Below, piece by piece: positions 35,720 through 50,091 of a DNA stretch of 64,000 nt. The position numbers and the translations under genes were made by a program. The notes under the pieces are model-generated. The model made no database searches and was not told where the DNA came from. It was given only the letters and a program-made list of their open reading frames with translations. The stretch comes from Brevundimonas halotolerans (GTDB taxonomy: Bacteria > Pseudomonadota > Alphaproteobacteria > Caulobacterales > Caulobacteraceae), in contig NZ_QTTA01000010.1 in the NCBI RefSeq assembly GCF_003730275.1, positions 1 to 64,000 on the forward strand, in the 5' to 3' direction. Each line of letters starts with the position of its first letter. Position 1 is the stretch's first letter.

Positions 35720-36309
35720 CGCACCGCAACATGCCGGTCGGGGTCGGGGCGAGGCCGTTCCAGCGGCGGGGTCTCAAGCGTGCCGATGTGGATGAAGCCG
35801 GCGATGCGCTCGTCCTCGCCGATGCCGAACAGGCTGAGGGCGCGGGGGTCGTAGGCGTACCAGTCGGTGATCCAGCTGGCGGAGAAACCGTGCGCAAAGG
35901 CCGCGTGACTGAGGTTCATGGCCAGGGCGCCGGCGGACAGTTCCTGTTCCCAGACGGGCACCTTGTGGTCGCGGACCGGGGTCGAGACGACCATGATGGT
36001 GACGGGCGGGGCGGTCAGTTTGGCCAGGACCGCGCGGGCCTTGTCGGGGTCGGGCTGGTCGTCGGCGAGCGGGCTGAGGGCGTGGCTGAGGGCCGCGCGA
36101 GTGTCGGGGGTCAGGACCACCAGCCGCCAGGGGAAGAGCTTGCCATGGTCGGGGGTGCGCAGGCCGATGCTCAGGATGGCATCAAGGTCGGCCGCAGAGG
36201 GGCCGGGGGCGGCGAGCGCCTGGGCCGGGGCCGAGCGGCGCTGTTGCAGGTATTCGATCAGCGCCGGATCGCGGCGGGGCAGGGCGAGGGGGGCGGCAAG
36301 CTCGGTCAT
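35716..36309 (-). CDS. Nitroreductase family protein (YdjA-like)
   Basis: A 197-residue FMN-binding flavoprotein. Family motifs are the N-terminal RRSAPAQALAAPGP (phosphate-binding Arg-Arg-Ser), RTPDHGKLFPWRLVVLT, a central helix QELSAGALAMNLSHAAFAHGF, and GIGEDERIAGFIHIGT. It resembles the small YdjA-like nitroreductases. NAD(P)H-dependent reduction of nitro or quinone compounds is the likely activity; the physiological substrate is unknown. It is divergent from cysE. Confidence 0.87.
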   Translation of the reverse strand: MTELAAPLALPRRDPALIEYLQQRRSAPAQALAAPGPSAADLDAILSIGLRTPDHGKLFPWRLVVLTPDTRAALSHALSPLADDQPDPDKARAVLAKLTAPPVTIMVVSTPVRDHKVPVWEQELSAGALAMNLSHAAFAHGFSASWITDWYAYDPRALSLFGIGEDERIAGFIHIGTLETPPLERPRPDPDRHVAVR

Positions 36310-36410
36310 ACGCTGTAGCTAGGCGCGCGACGTGGGCCCCGCCAGTGGGCGGGGTGGCGATTCGGCGGGCGGGAGCCTATCTTTCGCGCTGAACCGAAGA
36401 GTGAGGATGC

Positions 36411-37250
36411 ATGGCCACGCCCCGACTGGAGCCCCGACTGGAGGCTGTTCCCGAAGCGTCTGACCTGTGGGCCCAGCTGCGCCGGGCCGCCGAGCAGGCG
36501 TCTCGCGACGAGCCGGATCTGGCCTCGCAGATGAATGCGGTGATCCTGTCCCATGGTAATCTGGGTGCCGCGCTGAGCTTTCAGATTGCGCGCAAGCTGG
36601 GCGATGCCGAGCTGGGTGCCATGACGGTGCGCGAGGTGTGCCTGGCGGCATTCGAGGTCGATCCGGGGATTGTCGCGGCGGCCGAGGCGGACCTGCAGGC
36701 GGTCGAGGAGCGCGATCCGGCGATCCGGTCGCTGCTGCAGCCGTTCCTGTATTTCAAGGGGTTTCAGGCGCTGCAGGGCTGGCGGGTGGCGCACTGGCTT
36801 TGGCTGGAGGGGCGCGAGACCCTGGCCCTGCACTTCCAGAGCCGGATTTCCGAACTGTTCCAGGTCGACATCCATCCGGGCGCGCAGGTGGGATCGGGCC
36901 TGTTCCTCGACCACGGCACCGGCATTGTGATCGGAGAGACGGCGGTGGTGGGCGATGAGGTGTCGATGCTGCACGCGGTGACGCTGGGCGGCACTGGCGC
37001 CGGGCGCGGCGACCGACATCCCAAGATCGGCAAGGGCGTGCTGCTGGGCGCCGGGGCCAAGGTGCTGGGCAATATTGTCGTCGGAGACTATGCCAAGGTG
37101 GCCTCGGGCTCGGTGGTGCTGAAGCCGGTGCCGGCGGGGTGCACGGTGGCGGGTGTGCCGGCGCGACTGGTCAACTGCCCGACCGACGCCACGCCCGCGC
37201 GGACCATGGACCACACCCTGGCCGACATTGTGTATGACTTTGTCATCTAG
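36411..37250 (+). CDS. cysE: Serine O-acetyltransferase
   Basis: A 279-residue enzyme making O-acetylserine, the acceptor for sulfide in cysteine synthesis. The N-terminal helical domain (DLWAQLRRAAEQASRDEPDL) precedes the hexapeptide left-handed helix: DIHPGAQVGSGLFLDHGTG, VIGETAVVGDEVSMLHAVTLGG and RHPKIGKGVLLGAGAKVLG, with catalytic His in the DHGTG and RHPKI segments. The C-terminus ends with Ile, as needed to bind O-acetylserine sulfhydrylase. Cysteine can thus be made here both de novo and by reverse transsulfuration. Confidence 0.95.
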   Translation: MATPRLEPRLEAVPEASDLWAQLRRAAEQASRDEPDLASQMNAVILSHGNLGAALSFQIARKLGDAELGAMTVREVCLAAFEVDPGIVAAAEADLQAVEERDPAIRSLLQPFLYFKGFQALQGWRVAHWLWLEGRETLALHFQSRISELFQVDIHPGAQVGSGLFLDHGTGIVIGETAVVGDEVSMLHAVTLGGTGAGRGDRHPKIGKGVLLGAGAKVLGNIVVGDYAKVASGSVVLKPVPAGCTVAGVPARLVNCPTDATPARTMDHTLADIVYDFVI

Positions 37251-37321
37251 GCCCCAGCGGGCTTTCCCTTGCGGGTCCGCTTCTCTAGGGTCCGCGCCGA
37301 ACGAACCCTGAAAGGCATGCC

Positions 37322-37531
37322 GTGAACGAGACAGACCAGAAGCGCCTCGAAACCTATCTGAAGCGCACCTTCAATCATGGCGGCATCAAGCTGAAGCCCC
37401 GTAAGACGGCCGACTCGGTCGAGGTCTATGTCGATGACGAATTCATCGGCCTGGTCTTCGAGGACGAGGACGGCGATGGCTCGTTCATGTTCGAGATGGC
37501 CATCCTTGGCGAGGACCTGCCGCCGGCCTGA
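37322..37531 (+). CDS. DUF3126 family protein
   Basis: A 69-residue acidic protein starting at a GTG (37322): TDQKRLETYLKRTFNHGGIK, then VEVYVDDEFIGLVFEDEDGD and SFMFEMAILGEDL. This pattern is the DUF3126 family, nearly universal in alphaproteobacteria and often beside cysE, as here (71 bp downstream). Function unknown. A strong terminator follows 21 bp after the stop. Confidence 0.88.
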   Translation: MNETDQKRLETYLKRTFNHGGIKLKPRKTADSVEVYVDDEFIGLVFEDEDGDGSFMFEMAILGEDLPPA

Positions 37532-37552
37532 GGTCGCTTGCCGCCGAATTGA

Positions 37553-37588
37553 AAACCCCCGCCGGAGCGATACCGGCGGGGGTTTCCT
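37553..37588. terminator. Rho-independent terminator, bidirectional
   Basis: AAACCCCCGCCGG (37553-37565) pairs perfectly with CCGGCGGGGGTTT (37573-37585) across a 7-base loop, followed by CCTTTT on the + strand and preceded by A residues on the other side. It can end both the rightward cysE-DUF3126 unit and the leftward H1-like gene, whose stop is at 37604. Confidence 0.9.
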
Positions 37589-37603
37589 TTTGCGATCAGC
37601 CGA

Positions 37604-38110
37604 TCAGCGCTTGCCGAAGATGGCGTCGAAGATCTTTCCGACGAAGCTTTTGCTTTCGGCAGGTTTGGCAGCGGGCGCCGGCGACGGAGCCGGGCTGGGC
37701 GCCGGATGAACCGGAGCGGGCGTTACAGCGGCGGCGCGGGCCGTGGTGGCCGGCTTGGCGGCAGCGCGCGGCGCGGCAGCCTTCTTGGCGGCGGCTGGAC
37801 GGGCCGGCGTGGCGCGCGTGCCCGCAGGCTTCTTCGCGGCCGCCGGAGCCTTGGCCGCGGGCTTCTTCACGGCGGCGGGCTTTTTGGCAGCGGCCGGTTT
37901 GGTGGCGGCAGCCGGCTTCTTGGCCGCAGGCTTGGCCGTGGCGCGGGCCACGGGGGCCTTCGCAGGCGCAACCTTGGCCGGAGCGGCCTTGGCGGCGGCG
38001 GGCTTGGCCGTCGTTTTCGCCGTGGACTTCGGTGCCGCTTTAGGCTTGGAAGCCGCAGATGCTTTTGCGCCCGTGCTGGACGTACTCGACTTGGATGGAA
38101 CCTTGGCCAT
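37604..38110 (-). CDS. Histone H1-like Lys/Ala/Pro-rich protein
   Basis: A 168-residue protein dominated by KPAAAK/AKKPAA repeats from about 15 to 125, followed by a Pro/Ala segment (PAPVHPAPSPAPSPAPA) and an amphipathic C-terminus FVGKIFDAIFGKR. The composition is that of eukaryotic H1 C-terminal tails and bacterial H1-like proteins, which bind and compact DNA without sequence specificity. No globular domain is visible. It is divergent from prmA. Confidence 0.75.
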   Translation of the reverse strand: MAKVPSKSSTSSTGAKASAASKPKAAPKSTAKTTAKPAAAKAAPAKVAPAKAPVARATAKPAAKKPAAATKPAAAKKPAAVKKPAAKAPAAAKKPAGTRATPARPAAAKKAAAPRAAAKPATTARAAAVTPAPVHPAPSPAPSPAPAAKPAESKSFVGKIFDAIFGKR

Positions 38111-38195
38111 GTATTCCCCGACCCCTCGGATGAATGTGACGCGAGACGCCGCGCCGACGATGCAATCGATTCGCGATGATAGCGACGTCTGAGAA

Positions 38196-39065
38196 ATGTC
38201 AGAGTCCGCAATTCAAATAATCGCACATGGGTCGCGCGATGCAACCGAAGCCCGCGTCGCCGAGTGGGATGCCGACCCGATGCTGGAGGGTGTGACCTAT
38301 TCCATCCTCGAGGAGGATGAGGATCGAGGCATCTGGCGCATCGATGCCTTTCCGACGACAGCCGATGAGGTCGAGCGGCTGGTGACGTCGCTGAAGGGCG
38401 ATGCGGCGCTGACGACCACGGTTGAGGATCTGGCCGATGCCGACTGGCTGGCGATGTCGCTGTCGGGCCTGCCGCCGGTGCGGGCGGGGCGGTTCTTCGT
38501 CTATGGGGCCCACGATCAGGGGCGAGTGCCGCTGAATACGGTGAACCTGAAGATCGATGCGGGGGCCGCCTTCGGCACCGGCCATCACGGCACGACGGTC
38601 GGGTGCCTGATCGCGTTTGACGAACTGCTGAAGCGCGAGCGGTTCGAGCGGGTACTGGATGTGGGCGCGGGCACGGGTGTGCTGGCCATCGCGGCGGCGA
38701 AGACCGGCAGCCGGGTGGCCCTCGGCACCGACATCGACGCGCCGTCGGTGCGGATTGCCAATGAGAATGCCGCCCTCAATCAGGCCAAGGCCAGCTTCGT
38801 CCACGCCTCAGGCCTGAACGACCAGAAGGTGCGGGGGCAGGGGCCCTACGATCTGGTGTTCGCCAATATTCTGGCGCCGCCGCTGGTGGCCTTGTCGCAG
38901 CCGATCCGGACGGCCCTCTTGCCGGGTGGGGTCGCCATCCTGTCGGGTCTGTTGCGGACGCAGGAGCGCCGGGTGACGGCGGCCTATACGTCCAAGGGCT
39001 TCCGGCTGGAGCGGCGAATTCATCGCGATGCCTGGAGCGCGCTGGTGCTGCGCCGCGGGGGGTAG
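38196..39065 (+). CDS. prmA: Ribosomal protein L11 methyltransferase
   Basis: A 289-residue SAM-dependent enzyme trimethylating lysines and the N-terminus of ribosomal protein L11. The substrate-recognition part is N-terminal; the catalytic domain has [18 protein letters not shown], the SAM loop [37 protein letters not shown] and the NILAPPL motif. GxGxG and NxxxPP(L) identify PrmA rather than other N5-glutamine methyltransferases. The leader is 85 bp, divergent from the H1-like gene. Confidence 0.93.
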   Translation: MSESAIQIIAHGSRDATEARVAEWDADPMLEGVTYSILEEDEDRGIWRIDAFPTTADEVERLVTSLKGDAALTTTVEDLADADWLAMSLSGLPPVRAGRFFVYGAHDQGRVPLNTVNLKIDAGAAFGTGHHGTTVGCLIAFDELLKRERFERVLDVGAGTGVLAIAAAKTGSRVALGTDIDAPSVRIANENAALNQAKASFVHASGLNDQKVRGQGPYDLVFANILAPPLVALSQPIRTALLPGGVAILSGLLRTQERRVTAAYTSKGFRLERRIHRDAWSALVLRRGG

Positions 39066-39122
39066 AATTCCCTCCGGTCGCCCCCTCCCAATTGCGGGGC
39101 TGGGGGTGTTAAGTCTGGCCGC

Positions 39123-40934
39123 ATGAGACAGACATTCGACGAGACCACCGACCCCGGCTTTGGTGCGCGCCACCTGCCGCTTCTGAGACGCGAGATGCAG
39201 GCCCAGGGCCTGGACGGCTTTCTGGTGCCGCACGAGGACGAGCACCAGAACGAGTATCTGCCGGCGGCCAATGACCGGCTGGCGTGGATATCAGGCTTTA
39301 CCGGCTCGGCCGGCGCCGGCGTTGTGATGAAGGACAAGGCGGCCGTGTTCGCGGACGGTCGCTACACGGTGCAGGTCAAGGCCCAGGTGGATCAGGGCCA
39401 GTTCGAACTGCGCGACTTCAACGAGACGGCGGTGGCGCGCTATCTGTCCGAACAGCCCAAGGGCTCGGTCGTCGGATACGATCCGCGTCTGCACAGCCCC
39501 GATGCCCTCGCCCGGATGCAGAAAACGGCCAAGCGCGCGGGCGTGACGCTGAAGCCGGTCGACAGCAATCCGCTGGACAGTGCCTGGGGGGCGGAACGCC
39601 CGGCCCAGCCGCAGGCGCCGGTGGTGCCTCATCCGCTGGAGTATGCGGGCGAGGATGCCGCCGACAAGCGCGCCCGGATCGGCAGGGCCATCGAGGAGGC
39701 CGGGGCCGACATGGCGCTGCTGACGGCGCCGACCTCGGTGGCGTGGTTGTTCAACATTCGCGGCGGCGATGTGATCCGCTCGCCCCTGCCGCTGGGACAG
39801 GCGCTGATCGACGGCGACGGGCGCGCGCGCCTGTACCTGGATCCGGCCAAGGTGACCAATGAACTGCCCGGCTGGCTGGGCGAAGATGTGACGCTGGAGC
39901 ATCCGGACACCCTGGCCGCCGCGCTGGACGAGACGTCCGGTCGTGCGGTGCTGATCGATCCGGGCCAGAGCGCGGCCTGGTATTTCGACCGGGTGGAAGC
40001 GGCGGGCGGTACCGTCGTGCGCGGGCAAGATCCCTGCACCCTGCCGCGCGCGGTCAAGAATCCGGTGGAAATCGAGGGGTCGCGTCAGGCCCATATCCGC
40101 GACGGGGCGGCGCTGGCCCGGTTCCTCCACTGGCTGGACACCGAGGCGCAACAGACCCTGCCCGACGAGCGGGCCGTGGTCGAAAAGCTGGAGCAGTTCC
40201 GCGAGGGGACAGGTGCCCTGATGGACCTGAGCTTTGACACCATTGCCGGGTCGGGCCCGAACGGAGCCCTGCCGCACTACAAGCCGGTGACGCGCACGAT
40301 TCGCCGAATGGAGAAGGGCTCGCTGCTGCTGGTCGACGGCGGCGGCCAGTATCTGGACGGCACGACCGATGTGACGCGGACGATCGCGGTGGGCGAGCCT
40401 TCGGACGATAAGCGGCGCATGTTCACCCTGGTGCTGAAGGGCCATATCGCCATGGCCGTAGTGCGCTTTCCAGAGGGCACGACGGGGCACCAGTTGGACG
40501 CCCTGGCGCGCCACCCGCTTTGGATGGCCGGGCACGACTATGACCACGGCACCGGCCACGGGGTCGGCAGCTATCTCGGCGTGCACGAAGGGCCGCAGCG
40601 GATCGCCAAGGCGGTCAACACCCAGCCGCTGCTGACCGGCATGATCGTGTCGAACGAGCCCGGATATTACCGCGAAGGGCACTGGGGCATCCGCATCGAG
40701 ACGCTGCAGGTGGTGACGCCGCCCGAGGCCATCGACGGTGGCGAGCGGCCGATGCACGGGTTTGAGCAGCTGACGCTGGCACCGCTGGATCGTCGGCTGA
40801 TCGACGTCGATCTGCTGACGATCGACGAGCGGGCCTATGTCGATGCCTATCACGCCGAGGTGCTGGCCAAGGTCGGGCCGCTGCTGGACGGCGCGGTCCT
40901 CGACTGGCTGACGGTGCAGTGCGCGGCGCTGTGA
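39123..40934 (+). CDS. pepP: Xaa-Pro aminopeptidase (aminopeptidase P, M24B)
   Basis: A 603-residue metallopeptidase cleaving N-terminal residues before proline. It has two N-terminal creatinase-like domains and a C-terminal pita-bread domain. The dinuclear metal ligands are visible: Asp in VDGGGQYLDGTTDVTRT, His in GHGVGSYLGVHEGPQ, Glu in VSNEPGYYREGHWGIRIE and the late Glu in FEQLTLAP. The long three-domain form, about 600 residues, resembles eukaryotic cytosolic APP and is common in alphaproteobacteria. No signal peptide. Confidence 0.93.
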   Translation: MRQTFDETTDPGFGARHLPLLRREMQAQGLDGFLVPHEDEHQNEYLPAANDRLAWISGFTGSAGAGVVMKDKAAVFADGRYTVQVKAQVDQGQFELRDFNETAVARYLSEQPKGSVVGYDPRLHSPDALARMQKTAKRAGVTLKPVDSNPLDSAWGAERPAQPQAPVVPHPLEYAGEDAADKRARIGRAIEEAGADMALLTAPTSVAWLFNIRGGDVIRSPLPLGQALIDGDGRARLYLDPAKVTNELPGWLGEDVTLEHPDTLAAALDETSGRAVLIDPGQSAAWYFDRVEAAGGTVVRGQDPCTLPRAVKNPVEIEGSRQAHIRDGAALARFLHWLDTEAQQTLPDERAVVEKLEQFREGTGALMDLSFDTIAGSGPNGALPHYKPVTRTIRRMEKGSLLLVDGGGQYLDGTTDVTRTIAVGEPSDDKRRMFTLVLKGHIAMAVVRFPEGTTGHQLDALARHPLWMAGHDYDHGTGHGVGSYLGVHEGPQRIAKAVNTQPLLTGMIVSNEPGYYREGHWGIRIETLQVVTPPEAIDGGERPMHGFEQLTLAPLDRRLIDVDLLTIDERAYVDAYHAEVLAKVGPLLDGAVLDWLTVQCAAL

Positions 40935-40951
40935 CGGCGGGGCCAAGCGTG

Positions 40952-40967
40952 GTAGACTGGGTTCTAC
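40952..40967. promoter_or_regulatory. Inverted repeat before vapB, candidate VapBC operator
   Basis: GGTAGA and TCTACC around a short GC-rich spacer form a 6-bp dyad ending 1-2 bp before the vapB start. VapBC complexes usually bind palindromes in this position to autorepress. The evidence is only the symmetry and location. Confidence 0.45.
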
Positions 40968-40968
40968 C

Positions 40969-41229
40969 ATGCTGAACATCAAGAATCCGAAGGCCCATGC
41001 ACTGGCCGTCAAGGTCGCCGAACGGACAGGGGAAACCCTGACCGACGCGGTCATTCATGCCCTCGAGGAGCGGCTGGAACGAACCCCGGAGCGTGTCCGC
41101 AAGAAGGCGAGCATGGAAGAACTGCTGGTGATCGTGGAGAACATCCGGCGGAATCTGCCCCCCGAGTTCTTTGAGGAGGAGGACCCCACCGCAAAGTTCT
41201 ACGACCCCGAGACGGGACTGCCGGCTTGA
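40969..41229 (+). CDS. vapB: VapB-type antitoxin (PSK transcription-factor family)
   Basis: An 86-residue antitoxin, MLNIKNPKAHALAVKVAERT with a ribbon-helix-helix-like N-terminus and a C-terminal toxin-wrapping segment (EFFEEEDPTAKFYDPETGLP). This is the Rv0623/PSK_trans_fac type. It precedes its cognate toxin with a TTGA overlap. VapB normally represses the operon together with VapC; a possible site for this is the 34-bp gap after pepP, which contains GTGGTAGACTGGGTTCTACC, an imperfect inverted repeat just before the ATG. Confidence 0.88.
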   Translation: MLNIKNPKAHALAVKVAERTGETLTDAVIHALEERLERTPERVRKKASMEELLVIVENIRRNLPPEFFEEEDPTAKFYDPETGLPA

Positions 41230-41608
41230 TTGTCGACACCTCGGCACTGGTCGCGGTTCTGAACTCCGAGCCGGAAGCGCTTCCGTTCCTGCAAAAAATG
41301 AGCACTGAGCCGGTAAAGATCTCGGCGGTGACATTGTTTGAATTCAGCATGGTGATCGACCGCTACAAGCGGCGTGAAGCCTCCTTGGGGGCTGATCGGC
41401 TGTTGGCCATGATCGAGGCTGAAGTCGTGTCGGTCGATGTGGAAGCCGCGCGCGGGGCCCGGCTTGCGTATGCGACCTATGGCAAGGGCAACCATCCAGC
41501 ACGTCTGAATTTCGGCGATTGCTTCGCCTATGCCCTGGCGAAGGAGACGGGAGAGCCCTTGCTGTTCAAGGGCGATGACTTTGCCCGGACCGATGTGAGG
41601 TCGGCGGT

Positions 41609-41612
<4 letters not shown>
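41226..41612 (+). CDS. vapC: VapC-type PIN-domain toxin
   Basis: A 128-residue PIN ribonuclease. The four acidic active-site residues are visible: Asp4 (MIVDTSALV), Glu39 (LFEFSMV), Asp98 (NFGDCFAYALA) and Asp117/118 (FKGDDFARTDV), so it looks active. It starts at a rare TTG that overlaps the antitoxin stop, which would keep toxin translation below that of VapB. VapC toxins cleave tRNA or rRNA when the antitoxin is degraded. Its own stop overlaps the TTG start of a DUF2272 gene. Confidence 0.92.
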
Positions 41613-44970
<3,358 letters not shown>

Positions 44971-45072
44971 CTAGCATCGTCAGCGTGCCTTCCCAGCGCC
45001 GATGACAGGAAGTTAATCTGACGGCGGTCGCGGCCGCGTCTAGGGTCGCCAGGAGTGTTGTCCGGAGGATTC

Positions 45073-46032
45073 ATGCGCCGTCTGTCGAAATCCGCGTCTG
45101 CCGTGCTGGCCCTGATCGCCGCCGGGGCCCTGTCCGCCTGTGTGCCCGGCACGACAGAGACGACTGCCGGACCTGATCCGGTCGTGTCGTCCCAGCTGTG
45201 GGCCGATCTAACGACCCTGGCCGCCGACGATATGGAGGGACGCGGGGCGGGGACGCCGGGCGGCGAGCGAGCCCGAAACTACATCGTCTCGCGCTTTGAG
45301 CAGATCGGCATTGCCGCCCCGCCGATGGGGCGGTTCCAGCCGTTCAGTGCCGAGGGGCGGTCGCATGAGGGGCGCAAGACCTTCAACGGCGTGAACATCC
45401 TGGGCCTGATCCCCGGCACGCGGGTCGGCAATCGCTATATCGTCGTGACGGCCCACTATGACCACGTCGGGATGTATGGCGGCGAGATCTACAACGGGGC
45501 GGACGACAATGCCTCGGGTGTGGCGACCATGCTGGCACTGGCTGAATATCTGAAGGCCAATCCGCCCGAGCACAGCGTGCTGTTTGTCGCCTTCGACGGC
45601 GAGGAGCGGGGCCTTCTTGGCGCCAAACATTTCGTCGAGGCGCCGCCATTCCCGCTGGAATCGATCGCGCTGAACCTGAATTTCGACATGACGGCGCGGG
45701 CCGAGACCGACGGCTATCTGTGGGTGACCGGCACCTATCAGAACCCGACCCTGCGGCCCCTGCTGGAGGGGATCGGGCCGATCGGGTCGGTGTCGCTGGC
45801 GTTCGGCAAGGACACGCCGCAGGACACGGGCGCGGACAACTGGGTCAGCGCCTCGGACCACGGGGCCTTTTACGCGGCAGGGGTGCCCTTCCTGTATCTG
45901 GGGGTGGATTTCCATCCGGACTATCACAAGCCCAGCGATGACGCCGAGCGCATCACGCCCACGGTGTTCCGGAATGCGACCGATCTGTCGATCCAGTCGT
46001 TCCGGGCGCTGGACACCGGCATGAGCCGCTGA
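45073..46032 (+). CDS. M28 family lipoprotein peptidase
   Basis: With the start at 45073 (GGAGG upstream) the protein has 319 residues, beginning with a lipoprotein signal ending LSAC. The zinc-peptidase core has TAHYDHVGM (His-Asp), NGADDNASGVATML, VAFDGEERGLLGA (catalytic Glu-Glu), FDMTARAE and the late His in DFHPDYHKPSDD. M28 enzymes are aminopeptidases or carboxypeptidases of the periplasm. A second lipoprotein gene follows 19 bp downstream. Confidence 0.88.
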   Translation: MRRLSKSASAVLALIAAGALSACVPGTTETTAGPDPVVSSQLWADLTTLAADDMEGRGAGTPGGERARNYIVSRFEQIGIAAPPMGRFQPFSAEGRSHEGRKTFNGVNILGLIPGTRVGNRYIVVTAHYDHVGMYGGEIYNGADDNASGVATMLALAEYLKANPPEHSVLFVAFDGEERGLLGAKHFVEAPPFPLESIALNLNFDMTARAETDGYLWVTGTYQNPTLRPLLEGIGPIGSVSLAFGKDTPQDTGADNWVSASDHGAFYAAGVPFLYLGVDFHPDYHKPSDDAERITPTVFRNATDLSIQSFRALDTGMSR

Positions 46033-46051
46033 CGCACAGGAGAGCAAGCCG

Positions 46052-46636
46052 ATGATGTTCCGACGGATCGCCCTCGTGGGCTGTGGCGTGGCGGCGCTGA
46101 TGCTGGCGGGCTGCGAGCCGCCGCTTGAACCGGCCGATGCCCCGGCCGCCAATGGGTCGATCGATACCGCCGGCCTGCCCGAGGGCTTCTCGAACGACCT
46201 TCAGGACGATGTGTCGGGTTTCTACATGCCGACCACCGAGGTGCGTCAGGGGCCCTGGCGGCTGGACCACGTCTTCCTGGGGCAGCAGCAGGACTTTACC
46301 GCCTGGGAGGGCGGTACGCGCGAGGGCCAGTTCGCGCCGGTGATGCTGGAGTTCGTCGATGAGACCAGCCCCACGGTGCAGACCGAGCTGGGCGAGGTGC
46401 GGACCCACCGGGTGCGGGTACTGCCGCGCTTCTACAGCGTCGAGAACGGCCTGCTGCGCTTTGTCGGGGTGTCGGAAAAGCTGGGCGTCGTGCAGCTGGA
46501 TGCCCAGCTGAATGACGAGGCGCTGGCGACCGCGCGCCGCAATCTGGGCGCAGAGGGGGCCGTACTGAACGGCACGCTCAGCATCGACGAACTGCCACCA
46601 AAGGCGGTGGGCTTTCGCTGGTGGGCGGGGGACTGA
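46052..46636 (+). CDS. Putative lipoprotein, function unknown
   Basis: A 194-residue protein with a lipobox in MLAGCEPP, then a soluble domain containing FYMPTTEVRQGPWRLDHVFLG, PVMLEFVDETSPTVQTELGE and VRTHRVRVLPRFYSV. I recognise no named family. AGGAGAG is just ahead of its ATG pair (46052/46055), and it is probably cotranscribed with the upstream M28 peptidase. Its stop is 30 bp from the convergent cyclophilin stop. Confidence 0.7.
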   Translation: MMFRRIALVGCGVAALMLAGCEPPLEPADAPAANGSIDTAGLPEGFSNDLQDDVSGFYMPTTEVRQGPWRLDHVFLGQQQDFTAWEGGTREGQFAPVMLEFVDETSPTVQTELGEVRTHRVRVLPRFYSVENGLLRFVGVSEKLGVVQLDAQLNDEALATARRNLGAEGAVLNGTLSIDELPPKAVGFRWWAGD

Positions 46637-46666
46637 CGTCACCCCGCCCGATCGCGGTGTCGCGGA

Positions 46667-47131
46667 CTAGTTGACCGTCGCCTTGACGATCTTGCCGGGG
46701 GCGCGCGGCGGCTCGCCCTTGGGCAGGGCATCGACGTGTTCCATGCCCGACTCGACCACACCCCAGACAGTGTACTGGCGGTCGAGGAAGGTGGCGTCGT
46801 CGAGGCAGATGAAGAACTGGCTGTTGGCGCTGTTCGGGTCGTTGGTGCGGGCCATCGAGCAGACGCCGCGCACGTGCGGTTCAGCCGAGAACTCGGCCTT
46901 CAGGTTCGGCTTTTTCGAGCCCGAGGTGCCGGTGCCGGTCGGATCGCCGCCCTGGGCCATGAAGCCGGGGATGACGCGGTGGAAGACCACGCCGTCGTAA
47001 AAGCCTTCGCTGGCCAGTTCGGTGATACGGGCGACATGGCCGGGCGCCAGGTCCGGGCGCAGGCGAATAACAACGTCACCGCCGGTGTCATTGCCGGTGT
47101 CGAGCGTGAAGGTGAGGGTCTGTTCAGTCAT
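46667..47131 (-). CDS. Peptidyl-prolyl cis-trans isomerase, cyclophilin type
   Basis: A 154-residue cytosolic cyclophilin. Motifs are VVFHRVIPGFMAQGGDPTGTG, an EFSAEPHVRGVCSMARTNDP segment, NSANSQFFICLDDATFLDRQYTVWG and the closing ALPKGEPP. The catalytic Arg (FHR) and the Gln/Phe pocket are intact. The start at 47131 was chosen because no signal peptide or homologous residues lie in the longer upstream frame to 47401, which is antisense to rlmE. Confidence 0.95.
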   Translation of the reverse strand: MTEQTLTFTLDTGNDTGGDVVIRLRPDLAPGHVARITELASEGFYDGVVFHRVIPGFMAQGGDPTGTGTSGSKKPNLKAEFSAEPHVRGVCSMARTNDPNSANSQFFICLDDATFLDRQYTVWGVVESGMEHVDALPKGEPPRAPGKIVKATVN

Positions 47132-47183
47132 ACGGGCTCCTTTTGTCGTGGCGGGGTCATAGCGGCTGAACGCGTGGGGCGCT

Positions 47184-47915
47184 ATGTCGGGTGTCATGAG
47201 TGAAGATGAAAAGTCTCCCCCCCGTCGCAAGATGGTGCGTCTGCCGACGGCGGGCACCGCTGCGGGCCGGGGCATGGGGACCAAGATGAAGACCGCGGAC
47301 GACAAGTCCATGTCCAGCCAGCAGTGGATCAAGCGGCAGCTGGCCGACAAATGGTCGGAGCGGGCGCGGGCCGAGGGCTGGCGCAGCCGGGCGGCTTTCA
47401 AACTGCTGGAGATCGACGACCGTTTTCACCTGATCAAGCCGGGGTCGCGGGTCATCGATCTGGGAGCAGCGCCGGGCGGCTGGGCCCAGGTGGCGGTCAA
47501 GCGCGGCGCCACTGCGGTGGTGGGCGTCGATCTGCTGCCGGTCGAGCCGGTGACCGGTGCCACCATGATCCAGGCCGACTTCACGCATCCCGGTGTCGAC
47601 CAGCAGATGATCGACCTGCTGGGCGGAGCGCCCGACCTGGTCCTGTCCGATATGGCGCACAACACCGTCGGCCATCGCCAGACCGACCACCTGAAGATCA
47701 TTGCCCTGATCGAGATCGCCGCCGACTTTGCCATCCGCACCCTGAAGCCCGGCGGGCATTTCGTGACCAAGAATTTCCAGGGCGGTGATGCGGGCGGGGT
47801 GCTGGCCCAGCTGCGGGCCGAGTTCGAAACTGTGAAATACGTCAAGCCGGCGTCCAGCCGGAAAGACAGTGCCGAGGTGTTTCTGGTGGCGATGAACCGG
47901 CACCGGCCGCGCTGA
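47184..47915 (+). CDS. rlmE: 23S rRNA (uridine-2552 2'-O)-methyltransferase
   Basis: A 243-residue FtsJ-type enzyme that methylates U2552 of 23S rRNA. The SAM-binding VIDLGAAPGGWAQVAV and the K-D-K-E catalytic set (Lys in SRAAFKLLEID, Asp in LVLSDMAHN, Lys in GHFVTKNFQGG, Glu near the end in SRKDSAEVFLV) are present. Relative to E. coli it has a basic N-terminal extension (PPRRKMVRLPTAGTAAGRG). An alternative ATG is at 47196. It is divergent from the cyclophilin gene. Confidence 0.94.
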   Translation: MSGVMSEDEKSPPRRKMVRLPTAGTAAGRGMGTKMKTADDKSMSSQQWIKRQLADKWSERARAEGWRSRAAFKLLEIDDRFHLIKPGSRVIDLGAAPGGWAQVAVKRGATAVVGVDLLPVEPVTGATMIQADFTHPGVDQQMIDLLGGAPDLVLSDMAHNTVGHRQTDHLKIIALIEIAADFAIRTLKPGGHFVTKNFQGGDAGGVLAQLRAEFETVKYVKPASSRKDSAEVFLVAMNRHRPR

Positions 47916-47927
47916 GCGGGTCGGGAA

Positions 47928-50076
<2,149 letters not shown>

Positions 50077-50091
50077 GGGAGGGTTTCGGCC

